60,492 bases of DNA from RPRB01 sp035543115 (GTDB lineage Bacteria > Myxococcota > Myxococcia > Myxococcales > Myxococcaceae): the NCBI GenBank assembly GCA_035543115.1, contig DATKKF010000127.1:1-60492 (forward strand). The letters are read 5' to 3'. The notes under the pieces were generated by a model that did not search any database, was not told where the DNA came from, and saw only the letters and a list, made by a program, of their open reading frames with translations. A program made the position numbers and the translations under genes. Positions 32,988-42,600 of the stretch are shown here, in pieces; position 1 is the stretch's first letter, and every line of letters starts with the position of its first letter.

Positions 32988-34087
32988 GCCGCACCCCGGT
33001 CGACGTCGCGGTGGTGGGTGGTGGCCCGGCGGGGCTGGCGCTGGCCACGATGGCCGCCCGGCGCGGGCTGTCGGTGACGCTCCTGGAGCGCGCATCGCTC
33101 CCCCACGACAAGGCCTGCGGCGAGGGGGTGATGCCGGCCGGCCTCGGGGTGCTCGACCGGCTCGGCGTGCTGGACAGGATTCCCGCCGCCGACTGGGGGC
33201 CCATCCGCGGCGTGCGCTACGTCCAGGAGGACGGGAGCGTGCTCGAGGGAGCGCTCCCGGGGATGGGCGGTCTCGGCATCCGGAGGACGGCGCTCTCCTC
33301 GGCGCTGCTCGAGGCGGCCCGAAGCTCGGGGGTGGAGGTCCGCGATCGGACGGGCCTGCGGGGGCACCGGAGAACGCCCGAAGCGATGCTGCTCGACACC
33401 GACGCGGGTACGCTGTCGGCTCGGGTGCTCGTCGCCGCCGATGGGCTCCATTCGCCGCTACGCCGGGCCGAGGGGCTCGAGGCGCCGGTGCGCGGCGCGC
33501 GGCGGTTCGGGGTCCGCCAGCACTTCGTCGCCGCTCCGTGGACCGACCGGGTGGAGGTCCACCTCTCGACACACGCCGAGGCGTACGTCACGCCCTGCGG
33601 CCCGTCCCGGGTGGGTGTGGCATTCCTCTGGTCCGACGGGCAACTGGACACTCGGCCGTCGATCACGTCGCTGCTCGCGGGGTTCCCCCTGCTCGCCGAA
33701 CGGCTCGGGCGCGCCGAGGCCGGCTCCGAGCCGATGGGCGCGGGCCCCTTCCGCCAGCGCGTGCGCCGACGCGTCGCAGCGCGGTTCGCGCTCCTGGGAG
33801 ACGCAGGCGGGTACGTGGACGCCATCACCGGAGAGGGTATGTCGGTGGCGCTGGTGTGCGCCGACGCCCTCGGGGCATGCCTTCCAGAGGTGGTCGACCG
33901 CGAGGGGGACGTCCGCGCCTTCAGGCCCTATGTGGCGACCGCGCGGCGGGAGTTCCGGAAGTACGCCTGGACGGCGGGAGCGGTGCTGGGGCTCGCCCGG
34001 ATGCCGACCCTCCGGCGACGCCTGGTCACCCACCTCGCCCGGCGCCCGCGCACCTTCGAGTGGCTGCTGGCCCGGACCGTCGGCTGA
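32984..34087 (+). CDS. FAD-dependent oxidoreductase of the geranylgeranyl reductase/hydroxylase type
   Basis: A 367-aa flavoprotein. The Rossmann GGGPAG (12-17) is at the start, DKACGEGVMPAGL follows (about 38-50), and LLGDAGGYVDAITGEGM lies near 270, typical of PHBH-fold enzymes including geranylgeranyl reductases and aromatic hydroxylases. As the last gene of the PKS operon it resembles in role SrsC, which hydroxylates alkylresorcinols to quinones. Reduction of a polyene or prenyl chain is the alternative. Confidence 0.9.
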   Translation: MSRTPVDVAVVGGGPAGLALATMAARRGLSVTLLERASLPHDKACGEGVMPAGLGVLDRLGVLDRIPAADWGPIRGVRYVQEDGSVLEGALPGMGGLGIRRTALSSALLEAARSSGVEVRDRTGLRGHRRTPEAMLLDTDAGTLSARVLVAADGLHSPLRRAEGLEAPVRGARRFGVRQHFVAAPWTDRVEVHLSTHAEAYVTPCGPSRVGVAFLWSDGQLDTRPSITSLLAGFPLLAERLGRAEAGSEPMGAGPFRQRVRRRVAARFALLGDAGGYVDAITGEGMSVALVCADALGACLPEVVDREGDVRAFRPYVATARREFRKYAWTAGAVLGLARMPTLRRRLVTHLARRPRTFEWLLARTVG

Positions 34088-34123
34088 CCGGGCGGTCGCC
34101 GCCAGCCGCACCGTCGAGGCGGA

Positions 34124-34150
34124 CACGGGTCCGATTCACCGGGACCCGTG
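34124..34150. terminator. Bidirectional terminator hairpin
   Basis: CACGGGTCC (34124-34132) and GGACCCGTG (34142-34150) form a perfect 9-base stem with a 9-base loop between two converging genes. No T-run follows on either strand, so it may act with Rho or simply protect transcript ends. Confidence 0.55.
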
Positions 34151-34166
34151 CCGCCGCCACATCTGT

Positions 34167-34742
34167 TCATCTTTCAGCCACGCCCGGCCGAGGCGCGCGC
34201 TGGATCCGATAGAGCACGTGCCGCCGGAGCGGGTCCTCGGGCGGGAGGCTCGGGTGCTCGAAGTCGTCCGTCGGGACGTGATGCATCCCGAGCTTCTCCA
34301 TCACCCGGCGCGAGCGCACGTTTCCCGGGACGGTGAAGGCGACGATCTCCTCGAGCCGTGGCGAGGCCAGCTCCCATCCGAACCGGAGCGCCTCGCGGGC
34401 GCCCTCGGTCGCGTACCCCTGGTTCCAGAACGCCGCCGCCAATCTCCAGCCGATCTCCACGCAGGGGGTGAAGTGCGCCTCGAATCGCGGCCGGGCGAGG
34501 CCCACCCAACCGATGAACGGCGCCACTCCCGGGAGCTCCACCGCCCACCACCCGAACCCGTGCTCCACCCAGTGCTGCCGGAAGCGCGCCAGCTGCGCCG
34601 CCGACTCCTCGAGGCTCATCGGCCCGGGCAGGTGCTCCATCACCCGCCAGTCCGCGTTCAGCGCGGCGAGCGGGCCGAGGTCCTCGCCGCGGAAGCCGCG
34701 GAGCAGGAGCCGCGCCGTGCGTCGCTCGGGCACCGTCCTCAT
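34167..34742 (-). CDS. GNAT-family N-acetyltransferase, RimJ/RimL-like
   Basis: A 191-aa acetyltransferase beginning ERRTARLLLRGFRGEDL, the usual RimJ/RimL opening. EIGWRLAAAFWNQGYATEGA (about 96-115) is the acetyl-CoA-binding loop, and VPGNVRSRRVMEKLGM (about 139-154) is the C-terminal signature. Its ATG overlaps the stop of the amidase gene (ATGA), so it is the last gene of the long minus-strand block. Substrate unknown. Confidence 0.92.
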   Translation of the reverse strand: MRTVPERRTARLLLRGFRGEDLGPLAALNADWRVMEHLPGPMSLEESAAQLARFRQHWVEHGFGWWAVELPGVAPFIGWVGLARPRFEAHFTPCVEIGWRLAAAFWNQGYATEGAREALRFGWELASPRLEEIVAFTVPGNVRSRRVMEKLGMHHVPTDDFEHPSLPPEDPLRRHVLYRIQRAPRPGVAER

Positions 34743-36550
34743 GCGAACCCAGGCGGATGGGCGTCGGTCATCTTCACCGCTCCCTCGAGCGCCAGGCCCA
34801 CGGAGCACACCGTTCCCTCGTCCCAGAGATGCCCGATGAGCGAGACGCCGTACGGCACCTTCCGCGGCGGCGACACCGGGGGGTGCTGTTGTCCCGGGGG
34901 CGGGAGCCAGTCGCTGCGGATCCGGTCGACCATGACCCAGCCAGCTGGCACCACCAGGCACGGATGGCCGGTGGAGTTGGTGGCCAGTGGCTCGTCCCGG
35001 AGCGACGGGCTGAGGAGCACGTCCACCTTGGCCATCTGCTCCGCCCAGACCTTCGCGATGTGCCGGCGCAGCCGGTCCGCCTGCACGTAGTCCACCGCGG
35101 AGATGAAGCGCGACTGCCGGAAGAGGTTGGGCCAGGCGTCGCGCACCTGCATCCGGAGCTGTCCGTCCTCTCCCGAGAGCGTGAGACGCTCGAACGAGGC
35201 CGCCGCGTCGGCGAGCACCAGCGACTGAAGCGCCGCCCAGGGCAGGTCGGGGAAGGTGAGGTCCACCCGCTTCATGCCCAGCTGCTCGAGCGCCTTCACC
35301 GCCGCAGGCTCGACCTCGCTCGCCGCCGGGCCGGTCATCCACGCCGGCACCACGCCGAGCTTCAGACCCTTCACCGACCGGGTGGCGTCGAAGGCGAACC
35401 GGCTCGGCAACGACGAGAGGTCCGCCGGGTCAGGCCCGGAGATCGCGGCGAGCACCAGCGCGGTGTCCTCCACCGAGCGGGTGATGGGTCCCAGCTTGTC
35501 GTGGCTCCAGGAGAGCGTCATCGCCCCGGTCCGTGGCACGCGCCCGAACGTCGGACGGAGTCCCGTCGTCCCGCAGCGCATGCAGGGGTCCACGATGCTG
35601 CCGAAGGTTTCGCTTCCCATCGCGAAGGGCACCAGCCCAGCCGAGACCGCCGCGCCCGAGCCGGCGCTCGAGCCTCCCGAACCCTCCTCGAGGAACCAGG
35701 GGTTGCTGGTGCGCCCTCCGAACCAGACGTCGTTCAGCGCCAGCGCCCCGAGCGACAGCTTCGCCACCAGCACGGCGCCCGCCGCCCGCAACCGGGCAAT
35801 GACCGTGGCGTCCTCCTTCGGCACGCGGTTCCGGAACGGCTCGGCGCCCCAGGTCGTCCGGACGCCGGCGGTGTCCAGCAGGTCCTTGGCGCCGAAGGGG
35901 ATGCCGTGCAGCGGCCCGCGGTACTTCCCCCGGGCGATCTCGTGGTCCACCGCCTCCGCCTCGGCAAGCGCCTCCTCGCGGACCAGGGTGATGGTGCAGT
36001 TGAGCTGGGGCTGGTACCGCTCGAGCCTGGCCAGGGCGAGCTCGGTGAGCCGCACCGAGGACACCTGCCGGGAGTGGACCCAGCGCGCGAGCAGGTGCAC
36101 CGGCGTGAAGGCCAGCTCCTCGTCCCCGGGTGGCTTCCGGGGCGTCCAGGTCGAGCGCACCACCCGGTTCTTCTTCGGCATCCGGCCGGTCCCGCGCAGC
36201 ACCGGGTTCCACACCTGCGCCGGTGACTCGTTGCCCAGCGGGAAGTCGCGCCGGGCGAAGAATGGGCCGATGTTGAGGTTCCACGAATCGGCGGCCAGCG
36301 CGCGCTGCTCCTCGGTCATGCGGACCCGCATCAGCCTCTCGGCGTGGGCGAAGTCCTCGGCGGTGATCGCCGGGCCCGCGGGGCCTGCCCCCTCGCCGGG
36401 AGTCCCGGAGAAGATGCTGCCGGTGCCCGAGCCCGGCCTGGTCCCCGCATCGGGCGCGGCCCGCGCGCTCCCCGGCCCTGCCCCCGCGACGCCCGCGAGC
36501 GCCAGCGCCCCTTCGGCGAGGAACCGCCGCCGCGACTTCCGCTCCGCCAT
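34739..36550 (-). CDS. Tat-exported amidase-signature enzyme
   Basis: A 603-aa enzyme. The N-terminus has a twin-arginine signal (SRRRFLAEGALALAG), so it is probably exported folded to the periplasm. The amidase-signature triad can be placed at Lys222 (IPFGAKDLLD), cis-Ser295 (GSGGSSAGSG) and Ser318 (ETFGSIVDP, a variant of the usual GGSIR). An insertion of about 100 residues precedes the core. A GGAGGAAGG site supports the start. It follows tamA by 35 bases. Substrate unknown. Confidence 0.9.
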   Translation of the reverse strand: MAERKSRRRFLAEGALALAGVAGAGPGSARAAPDAGTRPGSGTGSIFSGTPGEGAGPAGPAITAEDFAHAERLMRVRMTEEQRALAADSWNLNIGPFFARRDFPLGNESPAQVWNPVLRGTGRMPKKNRVVRSTWTPRKPPGDEELAFTPVHLLARWVHSRQVSSVRLTELALARLERYQPQLNCTITLVREEALAEAEAVDHEIARGKYRGPLHGIPFGAKDLLDTAGVRTTWGAEPFRNRVPKEDATVIARLRAAGAVLVAKLSLGALALNDVWFGGRTSNPWFLEEGSGGSSAGSGAAVSAGLVPFAMGSETFGSIVDPCMRCGTTGLRPTFGRVPRTGAMTLSWSHDKLGPITRSVEDTALVLAAISGPDPADLSSLPSRFAFDATRSVKGLKLGVVPAWMTGPAASEVEPAAVKALEQLGMKRVDLTFPDLPWAALQSLVLADAAASFERLTLSGEDGQLRMQVRDAWPNLFRQSRFISAVDYVQADRLRRHIAKVWAEQMAKVDVLLSPSLRDEPLATNSTGHPCLVVPAGWVMVDRIRSDWLPPPGQQHPPVSPPRKVPYGVSLIGHLWDEGTVCSVGLALEGAVKMTDAHPPGFA

Positions 36551-36585
36551 GTGCCTTCCTCCGTCCGTGGAACGCCGGGGACAGC

Positions 36586-39500
36586 TCAGAACAGACCGAC
36601 GCTGAATTGAACGGCAAAGATGGGCTCATTCAGCCGGTCGTCCGGCGCCAGGTTGAAGCCCACGTCCAGCGCCAGCGGACCCACCGGGGTGACGTACCGC
36701 AGCCCGGCCCCCGCCACCGGCCGCAGATCGAAGGGCTTCCACGCGGCAGCCGAGTACCAGAGGTTCCCCGCCTCGAGGAACGTGCCCAGCTCGAAGTCAC
36801 CGACCAGGGCGATGCGCAGCTCGAGCTTGGCCAGCTCGAAGAGCGTGCCGCCCTCGGAGGGAAGGGTTCCCCCGTTCCGGAGCGCCAGGCCGCGGCTGGT
36901 GCATCCACCGGTCCAGGCGAGGGCGTCGCAGTACGCGCGCTCGCGGGCGTACTCGTTGCGCACGTCCTGGGGGATGACCGCGTCGTCGCGGAAGCCCCGG
37001 AGGGTGGTCGCCCCCCCGAGGAAGAAGCGCTTGGGGGTGATGATCAGGCTGTCCGGCTCCAGGGGAAAGATCTTCCCGCCCCGGAGGGAGAGGGCCACCA
37101 CCGCCCGCGACCCGAGCGGGGCGTAGCCGGTGATTCCCATGGCGGTCTTGAAGGTGAAGATCCGCGCCGGGACGGGGTTGTCGCCGTTGACGTCGGTGGT
37201 CTCGGCGCTGATGTCCTTGGTCACCTCGCCCGTCGCACCGATCAGCACGCCCGAGTGGGGGTTGACCGGGTCGTCCCGGAAGTCGAAGGAGAGGGTCGTT
37301 CCCAGGGTCTGCATGAAGAAGTTCCCGGTGGGGAAACGCAGCCGCTCGGCATCGGTCCGGTTTGGCTGGAGGAGGTCTCCGACCCCGGGCTGGGCGCGTA
37401 CCAGCACGTTCTCCAGGAGGTAGTTCCCGGTGAGCTGCAGCCAGCGGGTGATGGACCAGTCCACCCCCAGCAGCGCGGCGACACGGCCAAAGAAGTAGGT
37501 GGGACGGTGCACCCGCTCCGCGGTGACGTTCAGCCGCGCGCCGACCCGCGCCGGGAGGAACTGGTAGATCCGCGGCTGCGACAGCCCGGCGTTGATGTTG
37601 AAGTCCAGCCCGTTCAGGCCCTGGAGGTTGGACCCGTCGACGTAGTCTTGAAGCGGCAGGGCGCTCGCCCCCACGTAGTTGAGCTTGCCGCGCAGGGTGA
37701 AGTTGATGCCCTGCCCGAAGACGTTGGGGTAGGCGAGGTCTCCGATGATCCGCGGCCCGTCCTCGAGCGAGTAGCCCACCCCGATGCTGCCCGACAGCTG
37801 GGGGCGCTCGCGCAGCTCCACCACCACGTCCTTCACCGGCTCGGGCGTGTCCGGTGAGATGAGCCGCACCGAGACCGTGCGGAACAGCCCCAGGAGGAGC
37901 AGCTCCCGCTGGCTCTCGAACAGCGCCTCGGGGTCCAGCGGGGCGCCCGGCGCAATCTTGAGGTTCGCCCGGACCAGCGCCTCGTCGGTGCGTTGCAGCC
38001 CCCGCACCACCACCTGACCGACCCGGACTGCGGGCCCCGAGTCGACCACCAGCACCGGCTCGGCGGAGGTCCGGTCGGCGGAGAAGCCAGGCCGGGCGGT
38101 CACCTGGGCGAAGAGGTAGCTGGCCCGCCCGAGCCGCCGCAGGGTGCTGGTGACGGCGTCGTCGAGCCGTGACTGGCTGAAGGGTTGGCCCGGGGCCAGC
38201 ATCGGCAGATCCGGAACGGGGAATCCCGGCGGCAACCCCTCGAAGCGCACTGTCCGCACGAAGGTCCGCACCCCCTCGTCGAGGTGGAAGCGGGCGTCGA
38301 GCGTGCCGGTGGCGACGTCCTCGGTCGCACCGACCAGCGAGACCTTCGCCTCGACCCACCCCAGCTCGCGGTAGGCCCGCTGCATGGTGTCCGCGGCGTC
38401 GCGCCATGCCTCCTCGACGAAGACCTCGGAGGGCGATGGATCGGGGGTGTCGGGACGTCCGTCGGCTGCCTTGCGCCCGTCCAGCTGCAGCGGATCCGAC
38501 TCGATCCGCTGGTCGTTGGGGTCGGGCGTGCGGTCGCGCACCACGCGCTCCAGCACCGTGCGGAGCTCGGCCTCGGAGAGCCCGGCCCGGCCCTGGAACT
38601 CGATGCTCCGGACCCTGGACTGTCGTCCCTCGGAGACCTGGAAGACCACCACCGCACGGCTGCCGTCGGGGCTCGCCACCTCGCGCGTCTCCACCCGGAC
38701 GTCGCGGAACCCGCGGTAGCGGTAGAAGGCCTCCAGCCGCCGCGCCTCGCGCTCCAGCACCGAGCGGTCCAGCGTCTCGCCTGGGTCGATCGCCAGCGCC
38801 GTCCGGAGCCAGGCGGAGGGGTAGCGCCGGTTCCCCTCGAACCGCAGAGTGAACGCCGGGCCGGCGTCGACCGGGACGGTGACCACCGCGCCGGTGCCCT
38901 CCAGCGCCACCCGCGGCGCGCCCACCCGGGCGCGGGCGTGACCGGTCTCGCGGTACAGCGCGCGCAGCGCCTCGGCGCCCGGATCGAGCCGGGTGCGGTC
39001 GAGGATGTCGCCCACGTGGAGGCCGAACGCCGAGGCGAGGCGCCCGGGGGACAGACCGGGCTGCCCATCGAAGCGCAACGCGCTGACGAGGGTGGGCTGC
39101 CCCTCGTGGATCACCAGCCGGACCACCACCTCCGCGCCGGATGGCTGGGCCGTGGCGGAGATCTGGCACTGGTTCCACCCCCGCCGGGCGTAGGCGGCGA
39201 GCAGGCCGGCCCGCGCCTCGTCCAGCCGCTCCGGCCAGTACTCGGTGCCCGCCTGGAGGCGCGCCGCGGCGAGGACCTCGTCCGTCCCCAGCGCCCTCGC
39301 CCCCGTCACCTCGATGCGGGAGATGCGCACCACCGGGGCGAGCTCGAAGGTCACCACCAAGCCCTCCGGGCCCTCCTCGGCTCGGGCCACCACGTCCGAG
39401 AAGCGGCCGGTGGAGAAGAGTCGCTCGATGCTCCGGCGCACCGCGCGGCCCGACAGCGGCGCACCCGGCATCACCGCCACCAGGCTCCGGAGATCCGCCG

Positions 39501-39636
39501 GGACCTGGCCGCCCCCGCGCATCTGCAGCCGCACCGAGGCGACGGTCGGGCTCCCGGCGGGCGCCGCTGGCCCCTGCGCCCACACCGGCGCAGCGGCCAG
39601 GAGCAGCGCGACCGCCAGGGCTACTCGACGTTCCAA
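36586..39636 (-). CDS. tamA: Omp85-family outer-membrane protein, TamA-like
   Basis: A protein of about 1016 aa: signal peptide ending PVWAQ, then a long run of POTRA-type repeats (to about 640) and a C-terminal 16-strand barrel, with the lid-lock motif FFLGGATTLRGF near residue 900. It is larger than E. coli TamA (three POTRA domains). It follows tamB, which supports TamA rather than BamA. The start is uncertain: TTG 39636 gives a clean signal peptide and a short overlap with tamB, and an ATG at 39696 would add 20 Arg-rich residues. Confidence 0.88.
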   Translation of the reverse strand: MERRVALAVALLLAAAPVWAQGPAAPAGSPTVASVRLQMRGGGQVPADLRSLVAVMPGAPLSGRAVRRSIERLFSTGRFSDVVARAEEGPEGLVVTFELAPVVRISRIEVTGARALGTDEVLAAARLQAGTEYWPERLDEARAGLLAAYARRGWNQCQISATAQPSGAEVVVRLVIHEGQPTLVSALRFDGQPGLSPGRLASAFGLHVGDILDRTRLDPGAEALRALYRETGHARARVGAPRVALEGTGAVVTVPVDAGPAFTLRFEGNRRYPSAWLRTALAIDPGETLDRSVLEREARRLEAFYRYRGFRDVRVETREVASPDGSRAVVVFQVSEGRQSRVRSIEFQGRAGLSEAELRTVLERVVRDRTPDPNDQRIESDPLQLDGRKAADGRPDTPDPSPSEVFVEEAWRDAADTMQRAYRELGWVEAKVSLVGATEDVATGTLDARFHLDEGVRTFVRTVRFEGLPPGFPVPDLPMLAPGQPFSQSRLDDAVTSTLRRLGRASYLFAQVTARPGFSADRTSAEPVLVVDSGPAVRVGQVVVRGLQRTDEALVRANLKIAPGAPLDPEALFESQRELLLLGLFRTVSVRLISPDTPEPVKDVVVELRERPQLSGSIGVGYSLEDGPRIIGDLAYPNVFGQGINFTLRGKLNYVGASALPLQDYVDGSNLQGLNGLDFNINAGLSQPRIYQFLPARVGARLNVTAERVHRPTYFFGRVAALLGVDWSITRWLQLTGNYLLENVLVRAQPGVGDLLQPNRTDAERLRFPTGNFFMQTLGTTLSFDFRDDPVNPHSGVLIGATGEVTKDISAETTDVNGDNPVPARIFTFKTAMGITGYAPLGSRAVVALSLRGGKIFPLEPDSLIITPKRFFLGGATTLRGFRDDAVIPQDVRNEYARERAYCDALAWTGGCTSRGLALRNGGTLPSEGGTLFELAKLELRIALVGDFELGTFLEAGNLWYSAAAWKPFDLRPVAGAGLRYVTPVGPLALDVGFNLAPDDRLNEPIFAVQFSVGLF

Positions 39637-42600
39637 CGGAGCTTGAGATCGACCCCCAGGTTTCCGATCGGAACGTCGTTGTACACGTTGTCCCACTGGA
39701 TCTGGGCGGAGACGCGATCGTCGAACCGGTACTCGGCGAGGGCGCGCGTGCCCTTTCCGGACACCGGCTGGGAGAGGCCGAGCTTAAGCTGGTCGGTGAC
39801 GAACTTCGACTCCAATTGCACCGTCGGCTCGACCAGGCCGTTGGCGTCGTTGTAGAGCGTCGAGACGTGAAAGCTCAGGTCCCGGATGACCGAGTTGCGG
39901 GGGAGGAACTTCTGCACCTGCCGGTCGAGCCCCGAGGCCTGGTAGAGCGCCTCGGCGGCGATGCCCGCCCCGGCGGTGGTGGTGTTGCTGTTGGCCCGGT
40001 CGCGCGAGGTCACCCCCAGGGTGAGGAGCGAGATGATGTCGCCCTCGGGCAGGCTGGGCTCGCTGGAGAGCAGGACCTGAGGCTGGCTGGTCTTTCCGAA
40101 GGCGTGGAGCCGGATGAGGTACTCGCGCACCTGTGACTCGGCGCGCACGTCGAAGACGCCCTCCAGGCTCCGGCGGTCCTTGAAGTCCACCGCACCCTGG
40201 GTGACGTTGAACGTCGTCCCGCGGAAGAAGGCCTGGCTGCCCTGCCCCGCCTCCATCGCCCCGATGAGGCCGGGGTGCAGGTTGCTCCCGGTGAGCCGCA
40301 GGTCACCGACGATGCGTGCCCGGGCGAGGTTGTTCTCCACCGCGGCGTCCTTGAGGTGCAGCGCCACGTCGAGCTGGAGCCACTCGCTGGGCGGCTCGCC
40401 GCGGGCGCCGGGCCGGTTGGCTCGCGCGAGCAGGGTGTCGAACCCGAACGGACGGCGGTAGCGGAGCCGCTGCACGTCAAGGTCACCGGCCAGAAAGAAC
40501 GACCCCGGCCTGCCGGTCAGGGTGAGCTCCCCGGTGGCGGCGAAGGGCGCGTCCTCCACCACGCGCACCGAGACCTGGTCCAGCTGCAGCGCGACCTCGA
40601 GCTGCTCCGGCCGGAAGCGCCTCCAGCGCACGTCGCCGCGACTGCTCAGTCGCCCATCGTTGGCCTGACCCTCGAGGTCGCTCCAGAGCATGCGCGACTC
40701 GCTGAAGTCCAGCTTGCCCTTGAGCCCCCGGAGCTCCAGCGGCTGCCCGCGGACGCGGAACCCGGCGTCGACCAGGGTGGCGGTGCCGACGATCTGCGGA
40801 TCGGCCGGCTCGCCGCGCGCGGTGCCGAGCAGCTCGAGCCGCCCCGAGGCGCGTTCCAGCGAGGGGACGAAGGACTCGAGCAGTCGCAGGTCCACCGCGC
40901 CGGAGACCGCGACGTCCATCGCCGACTCCTCCAGGTAGCCCGACGCGCCGACCTCGGTCTCGGGGCCCTTGAGCCGGAGCCCCTCGCTGCTCACCCGTCC
41001 GCTCCGGAACCGTATGTCCCACGGTCCATCGCTCTCGGCGCGGAACTCGCCGCGCTGTAGCTTGAGGCTGTCGAGGTGGAGCAGGCCGCGCGTCGCCTCG
41101 GGCTCGGAGAGATTTCCGCTGGCGGTCAGCACGCCGCTCGCCGAGCCGTTGAGTCCCTGCGCGGCGGCGGTGTCGGGAAGCAGTGCCCGGATGTCGGCCA
41201 GGGCGAGCTTGAGCGTCGCCTCGTACGGGTAGGGCTTCCGGATCCGCGCGGTCATTCGCAGGTCGGTGTCGGCCACCGGACGGCCCTTGAGCTCCACCTG
41301 CTCGCCGATGGCCCGGGCCTCGAGCGCCATCGCGCCGAGCGCCCGGCCCGAGAGGTAGACCTGCGGCCCGCTCAAGGTCATGGCCAGGTTGGGCACCTCG
41401 TCGGTGCCGCCCAGCGTCCCGGCCAGGGTGAGCGTCCCTCGGGCCCGGAGCCGCTTTGCCAGCTCGGTGCCCATCAGCTCGTCGAGCTGGAGCCCGTCGA
41501 CCCGGAACCTCGCCGCGAGTGGGCCCTCGAAGTCCCACCGTCCGTCGGCCTTCGAGGTCCCGAGCGGCCCGCGGAGGGCGACCGAATCCAGGGCGATGGC
41601 GTTCCCCCGCTCGAGGCGGGCGTGGAGCGCGCCGGCGCCGAGCCGCCGGCCCGAGCAGCTCACGTTGGACAGGTCCAGATCGAACCGCCCCTCCATCGTC
41701 TCCGCGGGACCCTCGAGTGTCACCGCGCCGCGGGCGCTCCCGACCAGGATGCGGCGCAGCGGCTGGACCGCCGGCGACACCGGCGCCAGCACCTCGACCA
41801 GGTCCTCCACCCGCCCGTTGGGGATGTTTGCCGCCACGTGCACCTCGGGCTGCTCGCCCCGGAAGTCCAGCGCCGCGCGCCCCTGGTAGGCGGTACGGCC
41901 CTTGATGCCCGTGGCGTCGGGGAACGACAAGACGCCGTCACGCACCGTGACCGCCGAGGAGAGGTTGCCCAGCGCGAAGCCACGGAAGCTGGAGTCTTGA
42001 AGGGCCAGCTCGCCGTCGAGCGACACCATCATCGGCGGAATGCGGATGGACACCCGCACCGCGCCCACCCCGCCGAGGGGGATGTCCGCGAGCTTGCCCA
42101 CGTCCTCGAGCACCAGTGGCTCGGCGGTGGAGTCGATGGTGATGGCGCCGCGGCCCCCGTAGGGGATCATCACGCTGGCCAGCGCCTGGGAGCCGCCCAC
42201 CCTCACCTTGCCGTTGGTGAGCTCCACCCGGTCGGGGTGGATGCCGAGGTCGAGCGTCACGTCGCCGGCGGGGATGGAGAGGATGGGCGGCCCCGGCAGC
42301 TTCCTGTCCACCGGGTGGCCCCAGGTGACGAACCTCGCCACCTTGAGGTCCGCCTGGCCCTGCAGCTCGGGCGACGGAGCGAGTTTCCCCGAGATGCTCA
42401 CCGGTCCGGTGGCCAGGAGGTCCACCCAGGCCCCGGTCAACCCCACCCGCTCGAAGACCTGGAAGAGGCTCACCTGGTCCAGGTCGACCTTGGCCCGGAG
42501 CGGCAGGCCAGGCCCGAGCCGCAGCTCGCCGCCGGCGCGGAGCGAGCCCTGGCCCACCGGCACGGTGAGCTCGCCGATGGTGACGTCCTGCCCGGCCAGC

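Noticed and set aside
29988..33572. A minus-strand open frame of almost 1200 codons antisense to the PKS cluster
   Set aside because: Arg/His/Pro/Gln-rich composition without domains, a by-product of high GC and third-position bias of the true plus-strand genes.
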